Below are positions 40,354 to 50,845 of a stretch of DNA of 64,000 bases, in pieces. Within the stretch, counting starts at the first letter, position 1; each line of letters starts with the position of its first letter. This DNA comes from Chryseobacterium gleum (lineage in GTDB: Bacteria; Bacteroidota; Bacteroidia; Flavobacteriales_D; Crocinitomicaceae): the NCBI GenBank assembly GCA_945902775.1, contig CAMDMY010000001.1, positions 1 to 64,000 on the forward strand, given 5' to 3'. A program made the position numbers and the translations under genes. Under the pieces are notes generated by a model. That model saw nothing but the letters and a program-made list of their open reading frames with translations. It was not told the DNA's origin and did not search any database.

Positions 40354-42459
40354 ATGAAGGAAAAGAAAGGTATATATTTTAGAACAGTTACTGTCTACAT
40401 AGGCTTCGCTGCGCTTTTGGTATACGTACTTATCAAAACATTAACAATTCAAATGGAAGGTAGAACAACAATGCTTTCTGATTCTAAAGAAAAAATCCCG
40501 ACGCGCATAATGAAAAGAATTCCAAGAAGAGGGGAAATTTTAGATGCAAATTATACACCTTTAGTTACTTCTGTTTCTTTCTATGAAATTCACATGGATC
40601 CAACGGTTATCGATCAAAAAATATTCGATGATCAAATCACAGATTTAGCAAATGGTTTATCAAAGGTTCTTCCATCTATGTCCTCTAGAGAATGGGAAAA
40701 TTGGATTAGAAGAGGAAGACAAAGAGGTAATAGATTCTTGAATATTAAGAGTAAAGCAACAAATGAAGAGCGTCGTCAATTAAATGCCTTACCAATCTTC
40801 AAATTAGGAAGAATGAAAGGTGGATTGATTGATACACATGAAACATCTACTCGTAAACGTCCTCACAATGAATTGATGAAGAGAACGTTAGGTTACTTCA
40901 GAGCTGCAGAAGGAAATCAACCTGAATTAAGAGTCGGAATTGAAGGAGCATATAATGAATATTTAGCAGGAGAAGAAGGCGAAGAAATCGAACAAAAAAT
41001 CTCAACTGGTTGGAAAAAAACAGGTCAAATCGTTAAAGATGCCGTTGAAGGTGCAGACGTTGTGACTTCAGTTGATAAAGAAATTCAGGAAGTTGCTCAT
41101 AATGAGTTGTTAAGTCAATTAAAATTACAAGGAGCAAAAAATGGCTGCGTTGTAGTAATGGACGTGAAAACAGGATTCGTTAAAGCAATTGTTAATCTTT
41201 CTTTAGCCAGCGATGGTGGTTATTATGAGAGTTACAATCAAGCCGTTGGAACACGTGAAGTACCAGGTTCTACTTTTAAATTAGCTTCTTTAATGGCTGG
41301 ATTAGAAGATCAAAAGTTTAGTATTTATGATCACGTTTATGGTGCTGAAAAATATACGTTTTATGGTAAATCATTGAACGAAGCACACGGAGCAAATTAC
41401 GGTAAAATTGACATCAAAACAGCTTTTGAATTATCTTCAAATGTTATTTCTAAAGTCATCAATGATGCTTATAAATCTGAACCACAAGCGTTTATTGACC
41501 GTTTGAGATCGTTCGGTTTAAGCGAACCGTTAGGAATTGAATTAGAAGGTGAAGCTAGTCCAACAATGTATGCACCAGGTTCTAAAAGTTGGTCAGGAAT
41601 TTCGTTAGCTTGGATGGCAGTTGGATATGAAGTTCAACAAACTCCCCTACAAACCTTGGCTTTTTACAATGCAGTAGCGAACAATGGTAAAATGGTTCGA
41701 CCACAATTTGTGAAAGAAATCAGAAGAGGTGCTGAAGTTGTTAAAACATTTGAACCATTTGTAATGAATTCAAAAATCTGTTCTGATAAAACATTGAAAG
41801 ATCTTCAAAAATGTTTGGCAGGTGTAATGAAAGAAGGAACAGGAAAACGGTTGACTTCTTCGTTTTTTGATATCGCAGGTAAAACGGGTACAGCTGAAAT
41901 CCAAAACGAAGACATGCATTACGGAAACAAAGGAGAGAAAAAGTATTTAGCTTCTTTCGTAGGTTACTTCCCAGTTAAAAGACCAATTTATTCTTGTATC
42001 GTTTCGATTGCTGCATCAGGAGAAAATATTTATGGCGCTTCTGTATCAGGTACGGTGTTCGCAGCAATTGCTAATAAAGTGTATGCTACTAGTTTGAAAT
42101 ACCACCAAGCAGTAAACGAGAAAAAGGTAAAAGTGAAAGATACACCGGTTTCTAAAGATGGAAATTTACACGATTTGTTAACGGTTTTAAATAAATTGAA
42201 TATTCCTTATTCCGATAAAGTACAAGACGAATGGGTGAACACGACTTCAAATGGAAAAAAAGTAGAATTTTCTAAAAGAAATTCGAATAAAGGAGTTGTT
42301 CCAAATGTAATTGGAATGAGTGCTAAAGATGCCGTTTATCTAATTGAATCCATTGGAATGGAAGTAGATATCAGAGGATACGGGACGGTTGTAAAACAAT
42401 CTTCTCCAACTGGAACTCCAGCGTTTAATGGTGGTTTAATTGAATTAATTCTGAAATAA
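40354..42459 (+). CDS. ftsI: division-specific penicillin-binding transpeptidase with PASTA domain
   Basis: A 701-residue class B PBP. One membrane helix near 10-30 is followed by the dimerisation domain and the transpeptidase domain with its three motifs: Ser306-TFK309 (GSTFKLAS), SSN in ELSSNVISK, and K510-TG (AGKTGTAE). A single PASTA domain ends the protein (VVPNVIGMSAKDAVYLI). It crosslinks septal peptidoglycan in partnership with FtsW, encoded downstream. It lies 5 bp after the FtsL-like gene and 2 bp before murE. Confidence 0.96.
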   Translation: MKEKKGIYFRTVTVYIGFAALLVYVLIKTLTIQMEGRTTMLSDSKEKIPTRIMKRIPRRGEILDANYTPLVTSVSFYEIHMDPTVIDQKIFDDQITDLANGLSKVLPSMSSREWENWIRRGRQRGNRFLNIKSKATNEERRQLNALPIFKLGRMKGGLIDTHETSTRKRPHNELMKRTLGYFRAAEGNQPELRVGIEGAYNEYLAGEEGEEIEQKISTGWKKTGQIVKDAVEGADVVTSVDKEIQEVAHNELLSQLKLQGAKNGCVVVMDVKTGFVKAIVNLSLASDGGYYESYNQAVGTREVPGSTFKLASLMAGLEDQKFSIYDHVYGAEKYTFYGKSLNEAHGANYGKIDIKTAFELSSNVISKVINDAYKSEPQAFIDRLRSFGLSEPLGIELEGEASPTMYAPGSKSWSGISLAWMAVGYEVQQTPLQTLAFYNAVANNGKMVRPQFVKEIRRGAEVVKTFEPFVMNSKICSDKTLKDLQKCLAGVMKEGTGKRLTSSFFDIAGKTGTAEIQNEDMHYGNKGEKKYLASFVGYFPVKRPIYSCIVSIAASGENIYGASVSGTVFAAIANKVYATSLKYHQAVNEKKVKVKDTPVSKDGNLHDLLTVLNKLNIPYSDKVQDEWVNTTSNGKKVEFSKRNSNKGVVPNVIGMSAKDAVYLIESIGMEVDIRGYGTVVKQSSPTGTPAFNGGLIELILK

Positions 42460-42461
42460 AA

Positions 42462-43922
42462 ATGAAGACACTGAAGGACATACTTTCTGGCGTTACCGTT
42501 CTTTCTACGAATGGTTCAGTTGACGTGAATGTAAATGCAATCGTTTTTGATTCAAGAAAAGCGACTGAAGGTACTGCATTTGTTGCAATTAAAGGTACAG
42601 CAGTAGATGGTCATTCTTTTATCGATGGTGTAATTGAAAAAGGATGTGCGGTAATTATTGCAGAGCACGAAGTAAAAGTTCCTTCAAATGTAACATTAAT
42701 AGTAACAGATAATTCTTCAAAAGCATTGGCTTTGATGGCGACTAATTTCTATAATCACCCATCTGAAAAATTAAAATTAGTTGGTATTACAGGTACGAAC
42801 GGAAAAACAACAACAACAACTTTGTTATTCAATTTATTTATGAAATTGGGTTACAAAAGTGGTTTACTTTCTACTGTAGTAAATAAAATCGGTTCAAGAG
42901 ATATTCCATCGACACATACAACTCCAGACCCAGTTGCATTGAACGAATTATTGAATGAAATGGTCGAAGAAGGTTGTACTCATTGTTTCATGGAAGTGAG
43001 TTCTCATGCAATTCACCAACACAGAATCAGTGGTTTGTCTTTCGCAGGTGGAGTTTTCACAAATATCACGCACGATCATTTAGATTACCACGCAACATTC
43101 AAAGAATACATTCGTGTGAAAAAATCATTCTTTGATGAATTACCAAGTTCAGCTTTTGCATTGTCGAATGGCGACGATAAAAACGGAATGGTAATGATGC
43201 AAAATACAAAAGCATCGAAACACACTTTTGCGTTAAAATCACCAGCAGACTTTAAAGTAAAAGTTTTGGAAAATCAATTTTCTGGTTTGGTGTTAAACCT
43301 ATGTGGAACAGAAGTTTGGTCGAAATTAATTGGAGATTTCAATGCGTACAATTTAGTTACAGTTTATGCTGTTAGTGAATTATTAGGAGAAGAAAAATTA
43401 GAAATCCTTACAGCTTTAAGTGCTTTAGAATCAGTAGATGGTCGTTTCCAATACACAACTAGTAATGGAGGAATTACTGCAATTGTAGACTATGCGCATA
43501 CTCCAGATGCATTAGAGAATGTATTAAAAACGATTTCTTCAATCCGAACTAGAAATGAAGATGTTTATACTGTAGTTGGTTGTGGTGGAGATAGAGATAA
43601 ATTAAAACGTCCAACAATGGCAGCAATTGCCTGTGAATTAAGCGATAAAGTAATTATCACTTCAGACAATCCTCGTTCAGAAGATCCAAATACAATCATT
43701 GAAGAAATGATGGTTGGAGTTGAAGGTCAACATTTTAAAAAAACGCTTTCAATCGTAGATAGAGAGCAAGCGATAAAAACAGCAGTTTCAATGGCTCAAA
43801 AAGGAGACATCATATTAATTGCTGGGAAAGGACACGAGAAATACCAAGATATCAAAGGAGTAAAACACCACTTCGACGATATGGAATTAGTAACGGAATT
43901 GTTTAATAAACTAGAGAAATAA
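42462..43922 (+). CDS. murE: UDP-MurNAc-L-Ala-D-Glu:meso-DAP ligase
   Basis: A 486-residue Mur ligase. The ATP loop is [14 protein letters not shown] near 110; UDP-binding and acceptor motifs [12 protein letters not shown] and [11 protein letters not shown] follow. The residue group DNPR in [10 protein letters not shown] marks specificity for meso-diaminopimelate. It adds the third residue of the stem peptide in the cytoplasm. Its TAA shares a base with the ATG of mraY. Confidence 0.97.
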   Translation: MKTLKDILSGVTVLSTNGSVDVNVNAIVFDSRKATEGTAFVAIKGTAVDGHSFIDGVIEKGCAVIIAEHEVKVPSNVTLIVTDNSSKALALMATNFYNHPSEKLKLVGITGTNGKTTTTTLLFNLFMKLGYKSGLLSTVVNKIGSRDIPSTHTTPDPVALNELLNEMVEEGCTHCFMEVSSHAIHQHRISGLSFAGGVFTNITHDHLDYHATFKEYIRVKKSFFDELPSSAFALSNGDDKNGMVMMQNTKASKHTFALKSPADFKVKVLENQFSGLVLNLCGTEVWSKLIGDFNAYNLVTVYAVSELLGEEKLEILTALSALESVDGRFQYTTSNGGITAIVDYAHTPDALENVLKTISSIRTRNEDVYTVVGCGGDRDKLKRPTMAAIACELSDKVIITSDNPRSEDPNTIIEEMMVGVEGQHFKKTLSIVDREQAIKTAVSMAQKGDIILIAGKGHEKYQDIKGVKHHFDDMELVTELFNKLEK

Positions 43923-45163
43923 TGTTATACTATTTTTTTAAATACCTTGATTCAATGAATGTCCCAGGAGCTGGACTATTCAACTTTATTTCTTTTAGAG
44001 CTGCTATGGCTTTGATAACATCGTTGATTATCTCTATCTTTTTTGGGAAAAGAATCATCAATTTATTGAGTCGTCAACAAATTGGAGAAACAGTTCGTGA
44101 TTTAGGTTTAACAGGTCAAGTTGAAAAACAAGGAACACCAACAATGGGAGGTCTAATCATCTTAGGTGCGATTTTAATTCCAACATTATTGTTTGCTAAA
44201 TTGCACAACATCTACGTAATTACAATGATAGTTTCTACGATTTGGTTAGGAGCGATTGGATTTTTAGATGATTATATCAAAGTATTCAAAAAGAACAAAG
44301 AAGGTTTAAAAGGTCGTTTCAAAATCATTGGTCAAATTGGAGTAGGAATATTAGTAGGTGGCATTTTATATTTCAGTCAAGATGTACAAGTGCACAAACA
44401 AGTTCCATTGGATTACAAGTTACAAGCGCACGAAAGATTGGTTTCTCATTTACATTCTGACATTACAGAGGATGGACAAACGAAGTGGATCAAAACAGAT
44501 GCGATGACAACTACAATTCCTTTTGTAAAAGGAAACGAGTTTAACTACTCAGATTTAATCGGAGGAAGTTCTTATGGGTGGTTATTGTTTATTCCAGTTG
44601 TAATTCTAATCGTAATATCGGTTTCTAATGGCGCGAATTTAACAGATGGCTTAGACGGTTTAGCAACAGGGACTTCGGCGATTATTGGAATTGCATTAGC
44701 AGTTTTAGCATACGTAAGTTCAAATGTTCATTTTGCTGATTATCTGAATGTTATGTATATTCCTCTAGCGGAAGAAATGGTAATCTTCATAGCTGCCTTT
44801 GTAGGGGCTTGTATCGGATTCTTGTGGTATAATTCGTATCCTGCACAAATCTTTATGGGTGATACAGGAAGTTTGGCATTAGGAGGCATCATCGCAGTTT
44901 TCGCGATTGCTATTCGTAAAGAGTTATTGATTCCAGTATTATGCGGTGTATTCTTAATTGAAAATCTATCAGTAGTAATGCAAGTTACCTATTTCAAAAT
45001 AACAAAAAAGAGATTTGGCGAAGGACGAAGAATTTTTCTAATGGCGCCTTTGCACCACCATTACCAGAAAAAAGGAATTCACGAAGCAAAAATTGTTTCA
45101 AGATTTTGGATTGTAGCCGTATTATTGGCGGTTGTTACAATCGTTACATTAAAATTACGATAA
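43922..45163 (+). CDS. mraY: phospho-N-acetylmuramoyl-pentapeptide transferase
   Basis: A 413-residue membrane enzyme with about ten helices that makes lipid I. Motifs seen: [31 protein letters not shown], and [10 protein letters not shown], plus [12 protein letters not shown] and the HHHYQKKG loop. It is longer than the roughly 360-residue E. coli enzyme because of an extra soluble loop near 165-205 ([14 protein letters not shown]), a form common in this phylum. A palindromic repeat pair fills the gap before murD. Confidence 0.97.
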   Translation: MLYYFFKYLDSMNVPGAGLFNFISFRAAMALITSLIISIFFGKRIINLLSRQQIGETVRDLGLTGQVEKQGTPTMGGLIILGAILIPTLLFAKLHNIYVITMIVSTIWLGAIGFLDDYIKVFKKNKEGLKGRFKIIGQIGVGILVGGILYFSQDVQVHKQVPLDYKLQAHERLVSHLHSDITEDGQTKWIKTDAMTTTIPFVKGNEFNYSDLIGGSSYGWLLFIPVVILIVISVSNGANLTDGLDGLATGTSAIIGIALAVLAYVSSNVHFADYLNVMYIPLAEEMVIFIAAFVGACIGFLWYNSYPAQIFMGDTGSLALGGIIAVFAIAIRKELLIPVLCGVFLIENLSVVMQVTYFKITKKRFGEGRRIFLMAPLHHHYQKKGIHEAKIVSRFWIVAVLLAVVTIVTLKLR

Positions 45164-45172
45164 TTATTTGTA

Positions 45173-45227
45173 GGGACAGGGCACGCCCTGTCCCAAACAA
45201 CAACAAAGGATATGGCATACCATATCC
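45173..45227. repeat. two REP-like hairpins between mraY and murD
   Basis: GGGACAGGGC (45173-45182) pairs with GCCCTGTCCC (45185-45194); GGATATGG (45208-45215) pairs with CCATATCC (45220-45227). Both are self-contained hairpins of the kind repeated in intergenic spaces of Bacteroidota. They fill most of one of the few gaps in the division cluster, an 82-bp space. Confidence 0.7.
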
Positions 45228-45245
45228 CAACAACAATAGAATAAA

Positions 45246-46589
45246 ATGAAAAACGAAAACAAACATATTTCAATCCTAGGAGCCGGCGAAAGTGGAGTTG
45301 GCGCTGCGATTCTTGCTAAAAAGCAAGGCTGGAATGTTTTTGTTTCAGATTTCGGAAGCATCAAACAAGAATTCAAAGACGAGTTAGATGCAAATGATTT
45401 GAAGTGGGAAGAAGGGCAACATACAGAATCTGTTATTTTAAATTCAGATTTAGTTATCAAGTCACCTGGAATTCCAGATAAAGCTCCAATCATTAAAAAA
45501 CTGAAAGAAAAAGGAGTCAAAATAATTTCAGAAATTGAATTCGGAGGATATTATTCAAAAGCGAAAACAATCTGTATTACAGGTAGTAACGGTAAAACAA
45601 CTACAACAATGTTGACCTACCACATTTTGCGAAAAGCAGGAATCAATGTAGGATTAGCAGGAAATGTAGGGAAAAGTTTCGCCAAACAAATTGCGACAGA
45701 AGATTTTGAATGGTATGTATTGGAATTAAGTTCATTTCAATTAGATGATATGTTTGAATTTAGAGCAGATATAGCAATGCTTTTGAACATTACACCAGAT
45801 CATTTAGACCGTTACAATTATGAAATGCAAAACTATGTAGATTCTAAATTCAGAATTCTACAAAATCAAACAGAGAACGATTGGTTCATCTACAATTACG
45901 ATGATAAAATCATTCAGGCAGAAATTTCAAAAAGAGAAATTAAAGCCAAAAAAGCACCATTCTCAATGACAGAAGATATGTCAGTTGGAGCTTACACAAA
46001 CGAGGAGCAAATAACAATAAATATAAACGAAAAATTCATTATGTCAATTCACGATTTAGCATTAAAAGGAAAGCACAATTCTCAAAATTCAATGGCTTCA
46101 GCAATTGCAGCAAGAGTTTTAGATATTAGAAGTGCAGTAGTAAGAGAAAGTTTAACAGACTTCGTAAACGTTGAACACCGTTTAGAATTTGTAGCCAAGG
46201 TACATGGAATTGAATTCATTAATGATTCAAAAGCTACAAACATCAATTCAACTTGGTTCGCATTGGAAACAATGGAAAAACCAACTGTTTGGATCGTAGG
46301 TGGTGTTGATAAAGGAAACGATTACACTGAGTTGATGGACTTGGTTAAAAACAAAGTAAAAGCAATCATTTGTTTAGGTTTGGATAACCAAAAAATCATA
46401 GACACTTTTTCTGGAGTTGTTGAAACAATCGTTGAGGCGAAATCAGCAATGGAAGCAGTCGCTTACGGATACCGTTTAGCATCAAAAGACGAAACAGTTT
46501 TGTTATCACCAGCTTGTGCAAGTTTCGATTTATTCGAAAACTATGAGCAAAGAGGAGATATGTTTAAAGAAGCAGTTCGTAGATTGTAA
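45246..46589 (+). CDS. murD: UDP-MurNAc-L-Ala:D-Glu ligase
   Basis: A 447-residue Mur ligase. Motifs: ISILGAGESGVGAAILAKKQ, ATP loop ITGSNGKTTTTMLTYH, LNITPDHLDRYNYEMQNYV, NDSKATNINSTWFALE and the C-terminal LSPACASFDLFENYEQRGD. It adds D-Glu to UDP-MurNAc-L-Ala. Start at 45246 follows a short gap with repeats. A gene of unknown role, not usual in this position, follows 15 bp later. Confidence 0.97.
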   Translation: MKNENKHISILGAGESGVGAAILAKKQGWNVFVSDFGSIKQEFKDELDANDLKWEEGQHTESVILNSDLVIKSPGIPDKAPIIKKLKEKGVKIISEIEFGGYYSKAKTICITGSNGKTTTTMLTYHILRKAGINVGLAGNVGKSFAKQIATEDFEWYVLELSSFQLDDMFEFRADIAMLLNITPDHLDRYNYEMQNYVDSKFRILQNQTENDWFIYNYDDKIIQAEISKREIKAKKAPFSMTEDMSVGAYTNEEQITININEKFIMSIHDLALKGKHNSQNSMASAIAARVLDIRSAVVRESLTDFVNVEHRLEFVAKVHGIEFINDSKATNINSTWFALETMEKPTVWIVGGVDKGNDYTELMDLVKNKVKAIICLGLDNQKIIDTFSGVVETIVEAKSAMEAVAYGYRLASKDETVLLSPACASFDLFENYEQRGDMFKEAVRRL

Positions 46590-46604
46590 TTAAAGTTTAG
46601 AAGC

Positions 46605-47081
46605 ATGGAAAACAAACTAGGCGTTAAGTTAGAAGACCGTTTATTGGTAGCAAGAAACGAGGGTCTTCAAAATATGAAAGAGTCGACATTGCGTCCACAC
46701 GGAAAGTTATGGGGAATGGATGTTTTCTCATGGTATCAACCGAATGTTCATATACTTGCCAATACGCTTCACGCTTTTCCTTTTCCAGTAGTTTGGATTG
46801 GAAATGTGATAGATATTTTTTCTACCATAAAAGAAGATCCAAAAGTTTGTGTTCAATTAAATACAATTATTTCATTTGATGAGCCAAGATTTATTTTGCC
46901 ATCAACTGAATTGACAAAAATTAATAATGTAGCTGGAGTTAATTCAATTGAAGATGCTTTCCGTTTATTAAAATCGTTCAAGAAAAAGAATGCAGTTTTA
47001 TTGTTCTCTGCATCAGGTGAAGATTGGAAAGAAAGCAAGTCAAATTTTGAAGAATTTTTAAGCATACATCAAACTATCTAA
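46605..47081 (+). CDS. protein of unknown function inside the dcw cluster
   Basis: A 158-residue soluble protein between murD and ftsW, in the same sense and with spacing of 15 bp and 0 bp. It has no signal peptide and no membrane segment. No family is recognised. The C-terminal half (NSIEDAFRLLKSFKKKNAVL then LFSASGEDWKESKSNFEEFL) faintly echoes the end of MurD (YRLASKDETVLLSPACASFD, EQRGDMFKEAV), which would fit a decayed Mur ligase C-terminal domain or a duplicate, but identity is low. The first half (KLEDRLLVARNEGLQNMKES, DVFSWYQPNVHILANTL) is not Mur-like. Position suggests a part in wall synthesis or its control. Confidence 0.7.
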   Translation: MENKLGVKLEDRLLVARNEGLQNMKESTLRPHGKLWGMDVFSWYQPNVHILANTLHAFPFPVVWIGNVIDIFSTIKEDPKVCVQLNTIISFDEPRFILPSTELTKINNVAGVNSIEDAFRLLKSFKKKNAVLLFSASGEDWKESKSNFEEFLSIHQTI

Positions 47082-48293
47082 GTGAAAGAATACTTAAAAT
47101 ATTTAAAAGGAGACCGAGTAATTTGGATCATTACGCTTATCATGTTGGCTTTTTCGTTGGTCAGCGTGTATAGCTTCGTTCCTATTTTGGTTAAGATTGA
47201 AGGTGGAACACCTTTCAAATACCTTTTTAAACATTTGACGTATGTTATTTTAGCATTTATTGCCATGTTTTGGATTCACAAAAAAGATCCAAAATATTTT
47301 TATAAAATTTCAAAGTTTGGTTATTATTTAGCGATCGGATTGTTATTGTTCACCTTCTTTTTCGGAACACGTGTCAATGGTGCAGGTCGATGGATTCGTA
47401 TCCCTTTTATAAGTTTGACATTTCAATCTTCGGATTTTGCAAAACTAGCTTTGATATTAACAGTTTCCCGATTATTAGTAAAAAAGAAAGATCTTTTGGA
47501 TAATTGGAAAGAAGGTTTTTGGCCCTTGATGATTCCCATTTTTGTTATTTGTGGATTGATTGTGAAGGATAATTTTTCAACGGCAGCCATTCTTTTTGTT
47601 ATCTGTATGACGATTCTATTTATAGCGAAAGTTCCAATTACGAAATTAGCTTTGGTAATCGGAGGAGGAATTGTATTACTCGCTTTGCTTATTGGATTAC
47701 ATAAAATTGCCCCTCAATTAGAGTTGCTACCTCGTTATGAAACGTGGGAGAATCGTATCACGAATATGAGTGAGGGGGAAGAGGATATTATGGCGAATGC
47801 GCAAGCCTTGAATGCGCAGTTAGCGATTTACAACGGAGGTATTTTCGGTCAAGGTGTAGGAGATGGAAAGTTGAAAGAATACTTACCTGAAGCATATGCC
47901 GATTTTTACTATTCAAGTTTTGTGGAAGAGTTTGGATCAATCTCCTCTTTTATTTTGGTTTTACTTTATTTGATTTTACTCTATCGAATAATGCAAATCG
48001 GACTAAAATCGGAAAGTTTATTTGAAACTTATGTTTGCTTAGGAATAGGAGTTTTACTTCTAATTCAAGCTTCGGTAAACATGATGGTTTGTACAGGTTC
48101 GTTCCCCGTTACAGGTCAGAATATGCCGCTTCTAGCAATGGGAGGTTCGGCTTTGATTATGACCTGTGTAGAAATTGGAATCGTACAAAGCATTGCTTAT
48201 AAACAAAACAAAGCAAATGGTGACGATTTAGAGGAGCCACAATTAAAAAATAAGAAAGAAGAAACAAATTCATTTGATCATTATGAAAATTGA
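47082..48293 (+). CDS. ftsW: FtsW-family septal peptidoglycan polymerase
   Basis: A 403-residue SEDS protein with about ten membrane helices, polymerising lipid II at the septum with FtsI. SEDS features visible: GAGRWIRIPFISLTFQSSDFAKLALIL-type region (NGAGRWIRIP), the loop ANAQALNAQLAIYNGGIFGQGVGDG, and NMMVCTGSFPVTGQNMPLLAMGGS. It starts at GTG at 47082, immediately after the stop of the unknown gene. The C-terminus overlaps murG by 11 bp. Length is normal for this phylum. Confidence 0.95.
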   Translation: MKEYLKYLKGDRVIWIITLIMLAFSLVSVYSFVPILVKIEGGTPFKYLFKHLTYVILAFIAMFWIHKKDPKYFYKISKFGYYLAIGLLLFTFFFGTRVNGAGRWIRIPFISLTFQSSDFAKLALILTVSRLLVKKKDLLDNWKEGFWPLMIPIFVICGLIVKDNFSTAAILFVICMTILFIAKVPITKLALVIGGGIVLLALLIGLHKIAPQLELLPRYETWENRITNMSEGEEDIMANAQALNAQLAIYNGGIFGQGVGDGKLKEYLPEAYADFYYSSFVEEFGSISSFILVLLYLILLYRIMQIGLKSESLFETYVCLGIGVLLLIQASVNMMVCTGSFPVTGQNMPLLAMGGSALIMTCVEIGIVQSIAYKQNKANGDDLEEPQLKNKKEETNSFDHYEN

Positions 48294-49380
48294 TCGTGTC
48301 ATTATATCTGGAGGAGGAACTGGAGGACATATTTTTCCAGCGATTGCTATTGCAGATGAAATTAAACGTCGCAATCCAAATGCAGAAATTCTTTTTGTAG
48401 GAGCAACAGGAAAGATGGAAATGGAAAAAGTTCCACAAGCAGGTTATAAAATTAAAGGATTAACAATTGTTGGTTTTCAACGAAGATTGACATTGTCTAA
48501 TTTTTTACTTCCTTTTAAAATCATTGCAAGTCTTTGGAATGCAATCAAAATAATTAAGGAATTTAAACCACAAGTTGTTATCGGAGTAGGTGGTTATGCT
48601 TCTGGTCCAACATTACAAGCGGCAACTTTTTTGAAAATTCCAACCTTAATTCAAGAACAAAACTCATTTCCAGGAAAAACAAATAAAATTCTAGCAAATA
48701 AGGTCGCTTCGATTTGTACGGCTTATGAAGGCTTAGAAAGATTTTTTCCGGCAAACAAAATAACGTTAACAGGAAATCCCGTTCGACCAGAAATGGTTCA
48801 AACAGAAGGAAAACGAAATGAAGCGTTTGAATTTTATGAATTGAATCCTGATAAGAAAACAATACTAGTTATTGGAGGAAGTTTAGGAGCTAGAACATTG
48901 AATGAAAGTATCAAATCGCATTTAAAAGAATTACAAGAAAATGACATTCAAGTACTTTGGCAATGTGGTAAAGTATATGTTGATTCATTAACAAAAGAAT
49001 TAGAGGGTACAAATCTGGACGGAATAAAAATGGTTCAGTTTATCGCTCGAATGGATTTAGCATACACTTTAGCTGATGTAATCATTTCAAGAGCAGGAGC
49101 TATTTCTGTTTCAGAATTATGTTTGGTTAAAAAACCAGTGATTTTAGTTCCATCACCAAACGTAGCGGAAGATCATCAAACTAAAAACGCAACGGCTTTG
49201 GTGAATAAAAATGCAGCCATTTTGGTAAAAGATATTGAAGCGAAAGAACGATTAGTAAGCAAAGCAATTGAAGTATTAAATGATATAGAACTTCAAGCAA
49301 CATTGATTTCTGAAATCGAAAAATTAGGAAAACCAGACGCAACTGCTTCGATAGTAAATGAGATAGAAAAAATAATATAG
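48283..49380 (+). CDS. murG: UDP-GlcNAc:lipid I N-acetylglucosaminyltransferase
   Basis: A 365-residue GT28 enzyme that forms lipid II on the inner face of the membrane. ATG at 48283 is chosen over the TTG nine bases earlier. Motifs: the first loop GGGTGGHIFPAIAIA, the second GVGGYASGPTLQAA, GGSLGARTLNESI, and donor-site SRAGAISVSELCLVKKPVIL. Overlaps the end of ftsW by 11 bp. A repeat hairpin follows before murC. Confidence 0.97.
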   Translation: MKIDRVIISGGGTGGHIFPAIAIADEIKRRNPNAEILFVGATGKMEMEKVPQAGYKIKGLTIVGFQRRLTLSNFLLPFKIIASLWNAIKIIKEFKPQVVIGVGGYASGPTLQAATFLKIPTLIQEQNSFPGKTNKILANKVASICTAYEGLERFFPANKITLTGNPVRPEMVQTEGKRNEAFEFYELNPDKKTILVIGGSLGARTLNESIKSHLKELQENDIQVLWQCGKVYVDSLTKELEGTNLDGIKMVQFIARMDLAYTLADVIISRAGAISVSELCLVKKPVILVPSPNVAEDHQTKNATALVNKNAAILVKDIEAKERLVSKAIEVLNDIELQATLISEIEKLGKPDATASIVNEIEKII

Positions 49381-49383
49381 TAA

Positions 49384-49424
49384 GGACAAGTATCGACTTG
49401 TCCCAACGAGCGACTTGTCCCAAC
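49384..49424. repeat. GACTTGTCC hairpin repeat between murG and murC
   Basis: GGACAAGT (49384-49391) pairs with ACTTGTCC (49396-49403) around ATCG. The right half CGACTTGTCCCAAC recurs at 49411-49424. It fills most of the 60-bp gap and resembles the GGGACAGGGC repeat between mraY and murD. Confidence 0.65.
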
Positions 49425-49440
49425 CTGTAAATGAAAAGCA

Positions 49441-50826
49441 ATGATTAACTTAAAGGATATACAACTTTCAGATTTTAAACGAGCTTACTTTGTAGGTGTC
49501 GGAGGGATTGGAATGTCTGCTTTAGCACGTTATTTTTATTCTCTTGGATGGGAAGTTGCTGGTTATGACAAAACACCATCCGCTTTAACTTCAGCTTTAG
49601 AAAAAGAAGGAATCATCATTCATTTTGAAGATTTAGGGGGTTCAATTCCCCAACAATTCAAAGAGAAAGAATCAACACTTGTTATCTATACACCTGCCAT
49701 TCCGATAACACACAAAGAATTACTTTATTTTCAATCGAATGATTTTAAATTATTTAAGCGTTCGCAAGTTTTAGGATTGTTAACCCATAATTCGAAAGGA
49801 TTGGGAGTCGCAGGAACACACGGTAAAACAACGACAAGTACACTTTTAGCTCATATTTTAAATGAATCATCTGTAAAATGCGATGCTTTTTTAGGTGGGA
49901 TTTCAAGTAATTTTAATTCCAACTTAATCACTTCATCTGAAGCAGAATATACTGTTATTGAGGCAGATGAGTTTGACCGTTCATTTTTACAATTAGCACC
50001 GTTTGCATCCATTATCACATCAACAGATGCGGATCACTTGGATATTTATGGAGATGCTTCAGTTTTATTGGATGGATTTCAACAATATGCTAATTTGACG
50101 AATGAAAATGGATTTCTTTTTATTCGTAAAGGGTTAACTTTAACATCTTCAGCGCCTGTTTATACGTATGGAGTAAACGAAGAATCAGCGGATTATTCAG
50201 CTTATAACTTACGTTTTAATGAAGGTCAGTTTTTGTTTGATGTTAAATTCCCTAGTGGAACTTGGAAAGATGTTGAGTTTGGTCTGCCAGGTATACACAA
50301 TGCTGAAAATGCGTTGGCTTGTATCGGTATGTCTCAAAAATTGGGTTTGACGGAAGAAGAAATTCGTTTCGGTTTAAAAACGTTCAAAGGAGTTAAACGT
50401 CGTTTTGAATATCAAGTGAAATCGACAAATCTTGTTTACATTGATGACTATGCACATCATCCAACAGAAATTAAAGCATTAATTTCATCTGTTCGAATGT
50501 TGTATCCAAATAAAAAAATTACAGGAGTTTTTCAACCCCATTTATTTTCTAGAACAAGGGACTTTTTTGATGGATTTGTAGAAGAACTATCGAAATTGGA
50601 TGAAGTAATTTTATTACCAATTTATCCAGCAAGAGAAGAACCAATAGAAGGAGTGACAAGTGATCGACTTTTAGATGAAATAACAACGAATAAATTATTG
50701 TTAACACCAACCGAAACTTTAGAACATTTAAAATCGGTGAAAGAAGGTGTGATTTTAACAATAGGAGCAGGAGACATCGATAGAATTGTTTCGCCATTAA
50801 AAGATATTGTAACCATTAATAGTTAA
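49441..50826 (+). CDS. murC: UDP-MurNAc:L-alanine ligase
   Basis: A 461-residue Mur ligase adding the first residue of the stem peptide. Motifs: FVGVGGIGMSALARYFYSLG, the ATP loop GVAGTHGKTTTSTLLAH, EADEFDRSFL, ITSTDADHLDIYG and YIDDYAHHPTEIKALI. It is full length and lies between murG and ftsQ, the usual place. The start ATG at 49441 follows a purine-poor region after the repeat, as expected for this phylum. Confidence 0.97.
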   Translation: MINLKDIQLSDFKRAYFVGVGGIGMSALARYFYSLGWEVAGYDKTPSALTSALEKEGIIIHFEDLGGSIPQQFKEKESTLVIYTPAIPITHKELLYFQSNDFKLFKRSQVLGLLTHNSKGLGVAGTHGKTTTSTLLAHILNESSVKCDAFLGGISSNFNSNLITSSEAEYTVIEADEFDRSFLQLAPFASIITSTDADHLDIYGDASVLLDGFQQYANLTNENGFLFIRKGLTLTSSAPVYTYGVNEESADYSAYNLRFNEGQFLFDVKFPSGTWKDVEFGLPGIHNAENALACIGMSQKLGLTEEEIRFGLKTFKGVKRRFEYQVKSTNLVYIDDYAHHPTEIKALISSVRMLYPNKKITGVFQPHLFSRTRDFFDGFVEELSKLDEVILLPIYPAREEPIEGVTSDRLLDEITTNKLLLTPTETLEHLKSVKEGVILTIGAGDIDRIVSPLKDIVTINS

Positions 50827-50845
50827 AAACAGAGGGTGAATTAGT

